Positions 8,397 to 17,782 are shown, counted from the first letter of the stretch. The stretch is DNA of 43,358 nt from Candidatus Latescibacterota bacterium (GCA_020349025.1 CP070763.1:2808928-2852285); one strand, 5' to 3'. A program made the numbers and translations. The notes: generated by a model not told the origin, from the letters alone.

Positions 8397-8583
8397 GAGC
8401 CGAACCTCGTGATCACTTGCAGGCAGGCGCTCGCCCGACGCCGCTGCAACTGCCGATGACGCTTTCGCTGGGCAGTCTGCCACTGCCGGTTTCGCAGCGT
8501 CAAGGAACGCAAGCGAGCGTGGAGTCTGCAGGGCGAACGCGGGGGCTCGCTGCCGGTGCCCGTGTCGGGTATCCTGCTGCGCC

Positions 8584-9312
8584 ATGGGACCCGTGCGGCA
8601 CGTTTTTCTCGACTGGACGAACACCCTGGTGCGAGTTCGCGGCTCGGTGGGACAGATCTACGCCGACCTCGCGCGGCGCTTCGGGCTGCGCGCGGATGCT
8701 CAAGAGATCGACGACGGCTTCGCGGCCATTGTCAAGGCGGTACCGCAACGCGTGGCGCCTGGCCTCCCCGACGCCGAGATCGACGTGCGCGAACGTGAGT
8801 GGTGGCGCGCGGTCGCGAGCCGCGCGCTGGCACCATACGGGGATTTCGAGCGCTTCGACGAGTTCTTCGACGAAGTCTACGAGCTCTTCCGCCGTCCGGA
8901 GGCGTGGGAGCTGCTCCCGCACGCGCGCCAGGCCGTCGACGCGCTCCACGCCCAAGGCCGCCGGCTTGGAATCGTCTCCGACATGGACTCGCGCCTCTTC
9001 GACCTCCTTCGTGCCCTCGAGCTCGACGATTGCTTCGAAGTCGTCTCGCTTTCTTTCCGTGTGGGCTTCCAAAAACCGGATCCGCGTCTCTTCGCCGACG
9101 CGCTCGAGCGCGCGGGCGCCGACGCGGCGCAATCGGCGCACGTCGGCGACAGCCTCACATCCGATGTCTCGGGTGCACTCGAAGCCGGCCTCGCGGCCAT
9201 CCATTTCGACGAGAGCCGCGCCGGCGGCGCCCCGCCGGGCGTCCACGTGATCCACTCGTTGGCTCAGCTGCCGACTCTGCTAACAGCACTCGACGCCAGG
9301 GCCTCACCCTGA
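8584..9312 (+). CDS. HAD-superfamily hydrolase, HDHD3-like
   Basis: A 242-residue haloacid-dehalogenase-fold protein, probably a small-molecule phosphatase. Motif I is [11 protein letters not shown]: the nucleophile Asp is present, but the usual Asp two residues later is Thr. Human HDHD3 also lacks this acid (Lys there, from memory), and the cap region around the EREWWRAV segment also looks like HDHD3. Motif II is GIVSDMDS, motif III the Lys in FQKPDP, and motif [15 protein letters not shown]. The substrate is unknown. A TATCCT box (8570-8575) sits just before the ATG, which would make the transcript nearly leaderless. Confidence 0.85.
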   Translation: MGPVRHVFLDWTNTLVRVRGSVGQIYADLARRFGLRADAQEIDDGFAAIVKAVPQRVAPGLPDAEIDVREREWWRAVASRALAPYGDFERFDEFFDEVYELFRRPEAWELLPHARQAVDALHAQGRRLGIVSDMDSRLFDLLRALELDDCFEVVSLSFRVGFQKPDPRLFADALERAGADAAQSAHVGDSLTSDVSGALEAGLAAIHFDESRAGGAPPGVHVIHSLAQLPTLLTALDARASP

Positions 9313-9361
9313 CCTCGTCGCGCCTGGGGGTGCGGGGCCAATCCTGCGCAGGCGAGCGAAT

Positions 9362-10069
9362 TCACTCCACCGGGATCAGTGGCCGGCCGAGGAAGAAGCC
9401 GAAGCCGTCGGCGACGAGCACGGCTCCGAGGAGAAGCATCAGCGCGATCACAGCGCGCTTGCCCCAAACGGCGAGGAGGCGATTCACCGTATCGAAGAGT
9501 GCATCGGCACGTTGTCCGGCAACGGCTCGGAACAGTACGAGCAGGAACAACAAGGCAACGAAGACCACATTGTAGTAGGCGAGTGCGATCACCGCCTCCG
9601 CGGTGGAGAGATCGGCTTTCAGAATCTGATCAATGGCGGCGAAGTAGGGGAGCGCTCCCCACAGCCCGGCGATCGTCGTCCCGGCTCCCAACAGAAACGC
9701 CTGCTTCGGTGTGACGTCCGGGGCGACTTCCTTCTGCTTCGCCTTCCTCTGGCGTGCGACGGACCCGCGGTAACCGAAGACCATGAGTGCGCTCCCGACG
9801 AGGATCCCGAGCACGTAGTCCGACGTGCTGGGGTTCTTCCACCAGTGCACGAGCGCTGCACTGACCCGCCCGATCGCGCCTCCCAGTCCCATGACGATCA
9901 GGACGCCCGCTGCAAAATAGGAGAGAGCCGTGCCCAGCAGGAAGCTCGACGAGGCGAGATAAGGCCTCGGACCGCTCAGAAGCACCGCCAGGACCACCAG
10001 CCCAAACGCCAGGATCGAGGTGCTGTCGATCAGGCTGATCGGCGTGAGGACGAGGAGGAGGTCGAGCAT
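9362..10069 (-). CDS. GAP-family integral membrane protein
   Basis: A 235-residue protein with about six hydrophobic segments and a basic cytoplasmic loop (RQRKAKQK) in the middle. The start LLLVLTPISLIDSTS and the later LGAGTTIAGLWGALPYFAAI resemble the GAP/Sap family (Pfam GAP, LysE-like fold), whose mycobacterial member is implicated in glycolipid export. The substrate here is unknown. It starts 24 bp after the prolyl oligopeptidase stop on the same strand and so may be the second gene of that transcript. The family call is by visual similarity. Confidence 0.7.
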   Translation of the reverse strand: MLDLLLVLTPISLIDSTSILAFGLVVLAVLLSGPRPYLASSSFLLGTALSYFAAGVLIVMGLGGAIGRVSAALVHWWKNPSTSDYVLGILVGSALMVFGYRGSVARQRKAKQKEVAPDVTPKQAFLLGAGTTIAGLWGALPYFAAIDQILKADLSTAEAVIALAYYNVVFVALLFLLVLFRAVAGQRADALFDTVNRLLAVWGKRAVIALMLLLGAVLVADGFGFFLGRPLIPVE

Positions 10070-10093
10070 GGGATCCCTGAATCTGCCTGAACC

Positions 10094-12250
10094 TCAGGGT
10101 GCACTCGTCTCCACCACTGCGCCGGTCGCCGGGACGACCTCCATGCCGAGACGGTCCATCACGAACGCGAACAGGTCGGCGCGCTCCTCCACCCACTTCG
10201 CCGTCGATTTCCCCGCCCCGTGCCCGGCACGCGTCTCCACGCGCAGGAAGATCGGCTTGTCGGACGCGTTGCACTCCTGCATGACCGCCGCGAACTTCTT
10301 GGCATGTGCCGGCTCGACGCGCGTGTCGGTGTCAGCCGTCGTGATCAGCATCGCCGGGTAGTGCGCACCCTTCTGCGGCGTGTGGAGCGGCGAGTAGGCG
10401 TAGAGGAAGTCGAAATGCTCCTCGTTCGCCGGGTCCCCATACTCGGGAGTCCAGTAGCTTCCGATCGTGAAGTGCTGGTAGCGCAGCATGTCGGTCACCG
10501 GCACACGCACGAGCACGGCGCCGTAGAGATCGGGGCGCTGGATCGAGCACACGGCCGTCAGGAGGCCGCCGTTGCTGCCCCCCTCGATGCTGAGGCGTTC
10601 CGCGCTCGTATAGCCGTTTGCAATCAGCCACTCTGCCGCGCCGATGAAGTCGTCGAAGACGTTCTGCTTCTTCTCGAGCATTCCGGCGCGGTGCCACTCC
10701 TCGCCGAACTCGCCTCCCCCACGCAGATTCGGCATGGCGAGAATGCCACCCTGCTCCAGCCAGAAAACCCACGTCGTCGAGAAGCGCGGCATCATGCTGA
10801 TATTGAAGCCTCCGTACCCGTAGAGGAGCACGGGGTTGTCGCCATCGAGCGTGACGCCGCGCCGATGCACCAGAAACATGGGCACCATGGTGCCATCCCT
10901 CGACTCGTAGAAGACCTGGCGTGCCACGTATGCGTCGGGATCGAAGTTCGTATGCGTCTTCTGATAGAGCTCGAGCTTGCCGGCGTCGAAGTCGTACAGA
11001 TAGCTCTGACTCGGAAAGAGGAAAGACGAGAAGCTGACGAAGAGCTCGGAGCCGCGCGGCGAGCCACGCAAGCCGCCCGTTCGCGACAGCGCCCCCAGCG
11101 TTGGAAGCGGCACGTCGTGCATCAGCTCGCCGTCGAGCGAGTACATGCGCAGCGTGTGGTGCGCGTTGTGCATGTAGGCGAGGGCGAGCTGCCCGTTGGC
11201 CAGGGCCGTCTGGTCCAACACGTCGCTCGCGTGCTGCGGTACGATCTCGACGAGCCGGCGCTTCGGGTCGGCCATGTCCACGCTCACGACACGCCTCCGC
11301 GGCGCCTTCTTGTCGGTCACGAAGTAGAGTCGGTCCCCCACCGCCTCGATGAACTCGTAGGCATTGGTGAAGCCGGCAAAGAGAGCCTCGAATTCGGCAC
11401 CCTCCTGGTCGAGTCGCTTGACGAAGATCTCGTTCTCGCTCGCCGTCCCCTTCCAAACGTGCACGATCAGGTAGCGCCCGTCGTCGGATACCGCGCCGCT
11501 GACGCCGAGGTTTCTGTCCTCCGGACGCTCGTAGACGAGCTGGTCTGCACTCTGCGGCTCCCCGATGCGGTGGAAGTAGAGCTTCTGGAAGTGCTCCTCC
11601 CCTTCGGCGTAGCGCGAGTAGTAGAAGCCGCTGTTGTCGGCCCTCCAGGAGATCTCGGTGAAGCGCGCACGCTCCAACTCGTCTTCCAGCGTCTCTCCCG
11701 TCGCCACCTCCTTCACGTAGATCGTCTCCCAGTCGCTCCCATCCTCCTGCAGGCCGTAGGCGTACATCGAGCCGTCGCGCGTGATCCCCTTCGCGTCCAC
11801 CGCGAGGCGTCCCTCCCGGCTCAGCTCGTTCGGGTCGAGGAGCACTTGCGGCTCGCCGCGTAGACCTTTCTGTTTGTAGAGGACGTACTGGTTCTGCAAA
11901 CCGTCCTTGCGATAGAAGAACACCCAGTCGCCACGTTTCGTCGGCACACCGTTCTTCGGGTAGTTGTACAGCTCCCTGAGGCGCTTGACGATGTAGGGGC
12001 GCGATTCGAGTGGCTCGACGTATGCGCGCAGCAACGCGTTCTGCGCCTCGACCCAGGCGACCACCTCCGGAGCGTCGACGACCTCCAGCCAACGGTACGG
12101 ATCGGCGACCTGGGTGCCGTGGAAATCATCGATCTGATCCGATTTGCGTGTCTCCGGGTAGTCTCCGGCCGAGGCCGCGATGGCGGTACAGCCCAGGAGT
12201 GCAAGAGCGGCGGCGAGGAAGAGTAACGCATGGATTCGACCGGCTCGCAT
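10094..12250 (-). CDS. Prolyl oligopeptidase (S9A), exported, probable lipoprotein
   Basis: A 718-residue serine peptidase that cleaves short peptides after proline. The N-terminus has a signal with a lipobox-like LLGC. The mature part starts with the S9A beginning YPETRKSD...DFHGTQVADPYRWLE. A beta-propeller covers roughly residues 100-440, and the alpha/beta-hydrolase domain follows with the nucleophile in IEGGSNGGLL, the acid region TADTDTRVEPAHAKKF and the histidine in AGHGAGKST. Length fits the family (about 700). It probably acts in the periplasm on peptides produced by the secreted proteases in this window. A TAGAAT -10 lies 44 bp upstream. Confidence 0.94.
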   Translation of the reverse strand: MRAGRIHALLFLAAALALLGCTAIAASAGDYPETRKSDQIDDFHGTQVADPYRWLEVVDAPEVVAWVEAQNALLRAYVEPLESRPYIVKRLRELYNYPKNGVPTKRGDWVFFYRKDGLQNQYVLYKQKGLRGEPQVLLDPNELSREGRLAVDAKGITRDGSMYAYGLQEDGSDWETIYVKEVATGETLEDELERARFTEISWRADNSGFYYSRYAEGEEHFQKLYFHRIGEPQSADQLVYERPEDRNLGVSGAVSDDGRYLIVHVWKGTASENEIFVKRLDQEGAEFEALFAGFTNAYEFIEAVGDRLYFVTDKKAPRRRVVSVDMADPKRRLVEIVPQHASDVLDQTALANGQLALAYMHNAHHTLRMYSLDGELMHDVPLPTLGALSRTGGLRGSPRGSELFVSFSSFLFPSQSYLYDFDAGKLELYQKTHTNFDPDAYVARQVFYESRDGTMVPMFLVHRRGVTLDGDNPVLLYGYGGFNISMMPRFSTTWVFWLEQGGILAMPNLRGGGEFGEEWHRAGMLEKKQNVFDDFIGAAEWLIANGYTSAERLSIEGGSNGGLLTAVCSIQRPDLYGAVLVRVPVTDMLRYQHFTIGSYWTPEYGDPANEEHFDFLYAYSPLHTPQKGAHYPAMLITTADTDTRVEPAHAKKFAAVMQECNASDKPIFLRVETRAGHGAGKSTAKWVEERADLFAFVMDRLGMEVVPATGAVVETSAP

Positions 12251-12293
12251 GAAGGGACCCTTCCTGTTGGGGGGGCGGAAACCTCACCTCTGG

Positions 12294-12299
12294 ATTCTA
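12294..12299 (-). promoter_or_regulatory. Probable -10 element of the prolyl oligopeptidase gene
   Basis: TAGAAT on the minus strand (5 of 6 consensus) would start transcription about 37 nt before the ATG at 12250. TTCCCG at 17 bp spacing is a poor -35. The same hexamer recurs upstream of other minus-strand genes here (14565, 17740, 25262). Confidence 0.45.
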
Positions 12300-12454
12300 G
12301 GGGCGCCCGCCCGGCTCGGGAACCCCTGGCGCCGGCTACCACCCATGTCGACGCGCCCGCCCGGCGCGAGCCGCCGACTTCCACCCTGACAACGTCCGAG
12401 GCTTGGTCTACCATGAGCCGGTGTGAGCGAGTGGCTACCGCGAGCGAGGACCCG

Positions 12455-13810
12455 ATGAAGAACCGCGCGCCACGCCTGACGAACGAGCAGTACAGCTGCA
12501 ACTTTGCGGACATCCAGAAGCCGCTGACGACGGAGCAGGCGGTGGCCGAGGCCGCACGCTGCCTCTTCTGCTTCGAGGCGCCCTGCATCACTGCGTGCCC
12601 CACCCATATCGACATTCCCGGCTTCATCCAGAAGATCCACAACGACAACCCGCGCGGTTCCGCGCGCCTGATCTTGGATGCCAACCCGCTCGGCGCCAGC
12701 TGCGCCCGCGTCTGTCCCGTGGAGGCGTTGTGCGAGGGCGCCTGTGTTCTCAACCACAACCATGAGAAGCCGGTCGAGATCGGTCGGCTGCAGCGCTTCT
12801 CCACCGATTGGTTCTTCGAGCGCGGGATGCCGGAGCTGTTCGAGCTTCCGGAGCCGAACGGTCGCAGGGTGGCGCTGATCGGCGCGGGCCCCGCCTCGCT
12901 CGGCTGCGCCGCGGCGCTCCGACGCATGGGCTACGAGGCGATCCTCTTCGACCGCAACCCGGAGCCGGGTGGGCTGAACACGTACGGCATTGCGCAGTAC
13001 AAGATGACGCGACAGGACAGCCTGAACGAGGTGGAGTATGTGAAGTCGCTCGGTGTGTCGGTGCGATGCGGTGTCGAAGTGGGGCGCGACGTCCAGACCG
13101 AAGACCTGTTGCGCGATTTCGACGCCGTCTTTCTCGGCGTCGGCCTGGGTGGGACTCACAAGCTCGGGATCCCGGGCGATGAGCTGCCCGGGGTCGTCGA
13201 AGCCTTGTTGTTCATCCGCAAGTACAAGACACAGTCGTACGGCGAGGTCCCAGTGGGTCGGCGGGTTGCCGTCATCGGTGCCGGCAACACCGCCATCGAT
13301 GCAGCCACAGCGGCCGTGCGCCTCGGAGCCGAGCGCACGTGGATTCTCTATCGTCGCAGCGAGGCGGAGATGCCCGCGTTCGACTACGAGTACGACCTCG
13401 CCAAGCAGGATGGCGTCATCTTTCAGTGGCTCACGGCACCCGTCGAGGTCGTCGGCACCGGTGTCGTCGAGGGTCTGCGCTGCGTGCGTATGCGGCTGGG
13501 CGAGCCGGACGAACAGGGGCGCGCACGCCCCGAGCCGATCCCTGGGACCGAGTTTCTCCTCGAAGTCGACATGGTGATCCCATCGATCGGGCAGGAGAAG
13601 CTCGTGGAGTGGCTCGCGGGAATCGACGGCTTGCAGCTCGAGCGCGATCGCGTCGTCGTCGATCCCGCCACCGGGATGACGTCCGTGCCGGGCCTCTTTT
13701 CAGGCGGCGACTGTGTGAACGGCGGCATGGAGGTCGTCAACGCGGTGGCAGAGGGAAAGCTCGCGGCCGCCGGAATCGACCAGTTCCTCTCCGCGCGCGC
13801 CGCGACCTGA
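12455..13810 (+). CDS. preT: NAD-dependent dihydropyrimidine dehydrogenase, PreT-like subunit
   Basis: A 451-residue Fe-S flavoprotein that takes electrons from NAD(P)H and passes them to PreA for reduction of uracil/thymine. The N-terminal domain has the two Cys groups typical of GltD/DPD: CLFC-x4-C-x3-CP near residues 36-48, and CARVCPVEALCEGAC near 83-97. The FAD-binding ALIGAGPASLGCAAAL and NAD(P)-binding AVIGAGNTAIDAA Rossmann motifs follow, then the C-terminal GLFSGGDCVNGG. The ATG at 12455 has AGGA six bases upstream; starts further left would add non-homologous sequence. The family also includes glutamate synthase small subunits, but preA in the same window favours PreT. preA is about 29 kb away rather than adjacent. 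Confidence 0.85.
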   Translation: MKNRAPRLTNEQYSCNFADIQKPLTTEQAVAEAARCLFCFEAPCITACPTHIDIPGFIQKIHNDNPRGSARLILDANPLGASCARVCPVEALCEGACVLNHNHEKPVEIGRLQRFSTDWFFERGMPELFELPEPNGRRVALIGAGPASLGCAAALRRMGYEAILFDRNPEPGGLNTYGIAQYKMTRQDSLNEVEYVKSLGVSVRCGVEVGRDVQTEDLLRDFDAVFLGVGLGGTHKLGIPGDELPGVVEALLFIRKYKTQSYGEVPVGRRVAVIGAGNTAIDAATAAVRLGAERTWILYRRSEAEMPAFDYEYDLAKQDGVIFQWLTAPVEVVGTGVVEGLRCVRMRLGEPDEQGRARPEPIPGTEFLLEVDMVIPSIGQEKLVEWLAGIDGLQLERDRVVVDPATGMTSVPGLFSGGDCVNGGMEVVNAVAEGKLAAAGIDQFLSARAAT

Positions 13811-13864
13811 AGTTCACAGCAGCACCATCACGAGGCTCACGTCGACGCCCTGGAGCACGTGCAC

Positions 13865-14368
13865 TCAGTCGAACTCCGGCAGGTACTCGACGACCCCGGC
13901 GACCCCATCCAGGGCACCTGGCTCCAGCTCCGCGACCATGAAGTGCGTGTCGAGAAGCTCGTTCTTGTAGTGGAGTCCCCGCGGCGCCGCAGGTTCGAAT
14001 CCGAAGCGCGGGTAGTAGTGCGTGTGACCCAGAACGAAGACCACGTTGTGCTGCATCTTGCGGCATGCCTCGAGCGCCGCCCGCACGAGCTGCGCCCCGA
14101 TCCCCTGTTTCTGGAACTCCGGAAGGACCGACATCGGGCCGAGCCCCATTGCCGTGGCCTTCTTCTCTTCATTGCGAATCGTCACGGGTGACAGCAGGAT
14201 GTGCCCCACGACGCGATCGCCTTCGACGGCCACCAGCGACACCGGCGGCATCGCCACGCGCCGCACCGCCTCGACGATTTCCGCTTCCGCCGCCGTCTCG
14301 AACGCGCGCCGGTTCACCTCGTAGACCGCACGATGGTCCTGAGGCCGTTCCTCGCGAATGATCGCCAT
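13865..14368 (-). CDS. GNAT N-acetyltransferase (YhbS-like)
   Basis: A 167-residue acetyltransferase of the GNAT fold. Visible parts are the N-terminal IREERPQDHRAVYEVNRRAF, the central GHILLSPVTI strand, the acetyl-CoA-binding loop LSVLPEFQKQGIGAQLV-like (GPMSVLPEFQKQGIG), and the GHTHYYPRFGFEPA segment typical of YhbS-type proteins. The acceptor substrate is unknown. The ATG at 14368 is chosen because the homologous sequence starts there; the upstream extension is unlike the family. It is convergent with preT. Confidence 0.88.
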   Translation of the reverse strand: MAIIREERPQDHRAVYEVNRRAFETAAEAEIVEAVRRVAMPPVSLVAVEGDRVVGHILLSPVTIRNEEKKATAMGLGPMSVLPEFQKQGIGAQLVRAALEACRKMQHNVVFVLGHTHYYPRFGFEPAAPRGLHYKNELLDTHFMVAELEPGALDGVAGVVEYLPEFD

Positions 14369-14476
14369 CGCACCACTCTTCCGATCCGCCCGGGTCGATT
14401 CCACATTCCAGTCTGCAACTCTCGATGTCAACCTCTCACGGACTGCGCTCGCCCCTTCCCCGCGACCGGTCGTATG

Positions 14477-14569
14477 CTATTCGCTCGATTCGTTTGAGAC
14501 GTAGGCGACGAGACTGCCGTCGGGGAGAAGGTCATGCTCAGGACCTGGGACCCACTCCGATTCTAGCCT
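14477..14569 (-). pseudogene. Possible remnant of a PD40 (TolB-like) beta-propeller repeat
   Basis: A short open stretch ends with PDGSLVAYVSNESSE and a stop. This resembles the PD40/WD40-like repeat core (PDGRWVAYVSNES) found in TolB-like proteins and propeller kinases. No start, signal or neighbouring repeats are visible. It may be the degraded tail of a lost gene or a chance match. A TAGAAT hexamer occurs at 14565-14560. Confidence 0.25.
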
Positions 14570-14600
14570 CCTGGCAGGTTGATCGACAGGGAGGAAGGAC

Positions 14601-16124
14601 ATGATCGAGAGGCGCAACGAGGTGGCTGTGCCGCTGGCGCTCGGTGCGGTCGTGACCCTGCTGCACATCCTGACGGCGCAGCGGTACGGCGTCTTCCGCG
14701 ACGAGCTCTACTACCTGGCGTGCGGCGAGCACCTCGGCTTCGGCTACGTGGACCAGCCACCGATGATCGGCTACATCGCCTGGATCTCGCGCCAACTCTT
14801 CGGCGAGTCCTTGACCGGGCTGCGCGTCCTTCCGGCCGTGGCCGCTGGCCAGACCGTCGTCGTGACGGCGTTGATCGCGCGCGAGCTGGGGGGCGGCCGT
14901 CTCGCCCAGGTGTTCGGCGGCGTGGCCGCGGCGCTGGCACCGGTCTATGTCGGTCTCTTCGGCGTCCTGTCGATGAACGCTTTCGATGTCCTCTTCTGGG
15001 CGGCCGCGCTCCTCGTCCTCGTGCACCTCCTGCGCACGCGCGACCTGCGTTGGTGGCTCGCGTTCGGTGTCATCACCGGCCTCGGCCTTCTCAACAAGAT
15101 CAGCATGGCGTTCCTCGGCGCCGGTGTCGTCGTGGGGCTCGTCGTGTCACGCGACTGGCGCCACTTCCGTAGCCGTTGGCTGTGGCTGGGCGGCGTCATC
15201 GCTTTCCTCCTGTTCCTTCCGCATCTCATCTGGCAGGCGGCACACGCTTGGCCCACGTTCGAGTTCATCTACAACGCCACGCAGTTCAAGAACCTGCCGT
15301 TGTCGCCGCTGCAATTCCTGCGGGAGCAGGTGCTGCAGATGAATCCCTTTGCGCTTCCGCTCCTCCTGGCGGGATTGCTCCTTCTTCTCATCCTGCCGCA
15401 GGGGCGCCCGTACCGGCCGGTGGGTTGGGCTTTCGTCGCCGTCCTCCTGCTCCTGATCACCAACCGCAGCAAGCCGTACTACCTCGCGGCTGCCTACACG
15501 CCGTTGATGGCGGCGGGCGGCGTCGTGTGGGCGCGCCTGGCCACGCATCGTCGGCTTGCCTGGAGTCGCCACGCCGCGCTCCTGATCCTCATCGGCACCG
15601 GCCTCATGCTCGCGCCGATGGCGAAGCCGGTCCTTCCCGTCGAAACCTTCGTGGCCTACTCGAGCGCGCTCGGCCTGAGCCCGAGCACGTCGGAGCGACA
15701 CGAGCTCGGACGCCTGCCGCAGTTCTTCGCCGACCGCTTCGGCTGGCCCGAGCTGGCGCAGGCCGTGGCCGACGTCTACGACGCGCTACCGCCGGAGGAT
15801 CAGGCACGCGCCTGCGTATTCGGACAGAACTACGGGCAGGCTGGCGCGATCGACTTCTTCGGTCCCGCTCTCGGTCTCCCCACCGCACTCTGCGCCCACA
15901 ACAGCTATTGGCTGTGGGGGCCGCAGGAGTGCACGGGCGAGGTGCTGATCGTCATCGGGGGCAACCGGGAGCGACTGCAGGGCCGCTTCGAGAGCGTGGA
16001 GCACGCGGCGCAGTTCACCTGCCAGGACTGTATGCCGTACGAGAACAACAAGCCGATCTGGGTCTGCCGTGGGATGCATCTGCCGATCGAGCAGATGTGG
16101 CAGCAGATTCGCCATTTCGATTGA
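14601..16124 (+). CDS. GT39-family (ArnT/PMT-like) membrane glycosyltransferase
   Basis: A 507-residue polytopic membrane protein with about ten to twelve hydrophobic segments. The first loop carries FRDELYYLACGEHLGFGYVDQPP, with the acidic pair typical of the catalytic loop of dolichyl/undecaprenyl-phosphate-sugar glycosyltransferases. The later LGLLNKISM segment is also typical. A soluble C-terminal domain (about residues 340-507) contains several Cys. It probably transfers a sugar from a lipid carrier to a cell-envelope acceptor at the outer face of the inner membrane; donor and acceptor are unknown. GGGAGG (14590-14595) precedes the ATG. A TATGCT box lies at 14473-14478. Confidence 0.87.
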   Translation: MIERRNEVAVPLALGAVVTLLHILTAQRYGVFRDELYYLACGEHLGFGYVDQPPMIGYIAWISRQLFGESLTGLRVLPAVAAGQTVVVTALIARELGGGRLAQVFGGVAAALAPVYVGLFGVLSMNAFDVLFWAAALLVLVHLLRTRDLRWWLAFGVITGLGLLNKISMAFLGAGVVVGLVVSRDWRHFRSRWLWLGGVIAFLLFLPHLIWQAAHAWPTFEFIYNATQFKNLPLSPLQFLREQVLQMNPFALPLLLAGLLLLLILPQGRPYRPVGWAFVAVLLLLITNRSKPYYLAAAYTPLMAAGGVVWARLATHRRLAWSRHAALLILIGTGLMLAPMAKPVLPVETFVAYSSALGLSPSTSERHELGRLPQFFADRFGWPELAQAVADVYDALPPEDQARACVFGQNYGQAGAIDFFGPALGLPTALCAHNSYWLWGPQECTGEVLIVIGGNRERLQGRFESVEHAAQFTCQDCMPYENNKPIWVCRGMHLPIEQMWQQIRHFD

Positions 16125-16179
16125 GCATGGGTGCCGCGCGCCTTGAAGCCACTCCGCGCACGCGCGACACGCCTCGAGG

Positions 16180-17658
16180 TTAGTCGCGCTCGGCACGTTC
16201 GGCGCGCAGTTTCTCGAGCATCGCGTGACCGTTGCTGTTGTCGGGGTTGAGCTCCACCGAGCGCTGGTAGTTCTCGATCGCGAGATCGATCTCACCCTGC
16301 TTCATGTACGCCTCGCCGAGGCTGTCGTACGGATTGAAGGCCTCTGGGTACTCGTCGACGTTGAGCTTGAAAACCTCGATGGCGTCGGCAAAGCGCTCAC
16401 GCCCGAGGAGACGGTAGCCGAGCGCGTTCAGAAGACCTTCGTTGAAAGCGTCCTCCGGGTAGTGGCGCTTCAGCGCGTGGTACTCGCTGATCATGGCCTG
16501 CACGCCCGCATCGCGCAGCTTCTCTTCGAGCCGGCGCCGCACGACGCGTCGTGGTGAATTGAAGCTCTCGTAGTCGAGCCATTCGAATGCGGGTTGATCT
16601 GCGCCAGCCGCGGCGGCGAGCAGCGTGCCCATGATCGACATGCCGTTGTCGCTGTTCGTGAAGACGACCATGCCGAGCTGCATGCGCGGATCTGCAATCA
16701 CGAAGGCGCGGAAGCCATCATTGTGGCCCCAGTGCCAGAACGCCAAGCCGTCCCCTCGCCCCTCCAATCCCCAGCCGAGCCCCCAGGAGACGGCCCCCTC
16801 CACTTCGATCTGGGGTGTGAGCATCTCGTTCACGGTCCCCTTTTCGAGAAGCTCCGAACGCATGACGGCTGCGACGAAACGTGCGAAGTCGGTCGCCGTC
16901 GTGTGCAAGCTGGCGGCAGCGTTCGCGCTTTCGGGACGCTGCTTCTCGTACGGCTCGCCGTTGTCGCGATGACCGGTCGCGTAGTTCGACTTGAAGCGGC
17001 TCTCCCAGACCAGGCTGCTGCGTGTCATCCCGAGCGGCTCGATGACGAGCCTCTGCACGAGCTCGTGGAGCGGCTCGTCCGTGAGGAGCTCGACAACCTT
17101 GGCGAGGTAAACGAAGCCCTCGCCGGAGTAGCCGAACTGCGTACCCGGCTCGAAGCGCGTTGCGAGAGGTTCGTCGCGGCGCCAGTTGGGGAATCCGGTG
17201 GTGTGGCTGAGCACCATCCTCGCCGTGATGCCCTGCGCCCGCGGGTCGTCGGCAATGTCGGCGTACGCCATGTACTCGGAGAGGGGCCGGTCGAGCTCGA
17301 GCACGCCCTCCTCCACCAGCCGCAGGATGGCGTAGGCGACAACCGGCTTGGTCAGCGATGCCGCTTCGAACACCGTGTTCTCGTCCACGCGCTCGCGACT
17401 GCCAGCGTTGCGGCGTCCGAAGCCGCGCGTGCGCGCCACCTTCGCTTCGACGACGAAAGCCATCGATAGACCGGTCACCTCGCCGCTGTCGAGCAGCGCG
17501 GGGACCATCTCCTCGACCATCCACATGTGCGGTTCGAGCTGTGCACGCGTGGGCGGCTCCTCGTAGCGCCGCTCCGGCTCCTGGGCGCGAAGCGAGGCGC
17601 CCGCGAGCAACGTGAGCATCCAGGCGGCGGCCACGGGGAGCGTGGCACTCCGTCTCAT
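16180..17658 (-). CDS. Exported serine hydrolase (class C beta-lactamase fold) with C-terminal TPRs
   Basis: A 492-residue protein with a signal peptide (cut near LRA-QE). The beta-lactamase/penicillin-binding-protein domain has S101-x2-K104 in AASLTKPV and Y177 in QFGYSGEGFVY, where the third residue is Gly rather than the Asn of the usual Y-x-N. A WHWGHNDGF segment replaces the KTG box. The last about 130 residues form tetratricopeptide-like repeats (AFNPYDSLGEAYMKQGEIDLAIENYQRSVELNP). It is probably a periplasmic esterase or peptidase rather than a resistance enzyme; the substrate is unknown. The ATG at 17658 follows ACGGAG and starts the signal peptide. It converges on the glycosyltransferase gene. 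Confidence 0.9.
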   Translation of the reverse strand: MRRSATLPVAAAWMLTLLAGASLRAQEPERRYEEPPTRAQLEPHMWMVEEMVPALLDSGEVTGLSMAFVVEAKVARTRGFGRRNAGSRERVDENTVFEAASLTKPVVAYAILRLVEEGVLELDRPLSEYMAYADIADDPRAQGITARMVLSHTTGFPNWRRDEPLATRFEPGTQFGYSGEGFVYLAKVVELLTDEPLHELVQRLVIEPLGMTRSSLVWESRFKSNYATGHRDNGEPYEKQRPESANAAASLHTTATDFARFVAAVMRSELLEKGTVNEMLTPQIEVEGAVSWGLGWGLEGRGDGLAFWHWGHNDGFRAFVIADPRMQLGMVVFTNSDNGMSIMGTLLAAAAGADQPAFEWLDYESFNSPRRVVRRRLEEKLRDAGVQAMISEYHALKRHYPEDAFNEGLLNALGYRLLGRERFADAIEVFKLNVDEYPEAFNPYDSLGEAYMKQGEIDLAIENYQRSVELNPDNSNGHAMLEKLRAERAERD

Positions 17659-17734
17659 GAGGGCTCCGTTTCCGGCGAGGTCATCATGCGGCAACCCGGG
17701 CGTGGCCAACAGACGCAGGTGTCCGAATGCCTGG

Positions 17735-17740
17735 ATTCTA
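17735..17740 (-). promoter_or_regulatory. Probable -10 element of the serine hydrolase gene
   Basis: TAGAAT on the minus strand, in the same GGNTTAGAATCC-like context as the prolyl oligopeptidase box. It predicts a start about 70 nt before the ATG. The -35 is poor. Confidence 0.4.
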
Positions 17741-17782
17741 ACCCGGCGGTACACGCCGTGGTAGAAGAGGGTTCCTGGCCGT

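Noticed and set aside
8397..8624. 76-codon upstream extension of thyA
   Set aside because: It overlaps the start of the divergent HAD gene, is Ala/Arg-rich with no homology that I recognise, and the shorter form matches the canonical 264-residue enzyme exactly.
13992..14002. GGTTCGAATCC, which looks like the T-arm of a tRNA
   Set aside because: It lies inside the GNAT gene and encodes part of its conserved GFEPA segment on the other strand. No acceptor, D or anticodon arms fit around it.
16180..17658. Serine hydrolase considered as a beta-lactamase resistance gene
   Set aside because: The KTG box is replaced, Y-x-N is Y-S-G, and it carries TPRs. It is more likely a general esterase or peptidase of the family.
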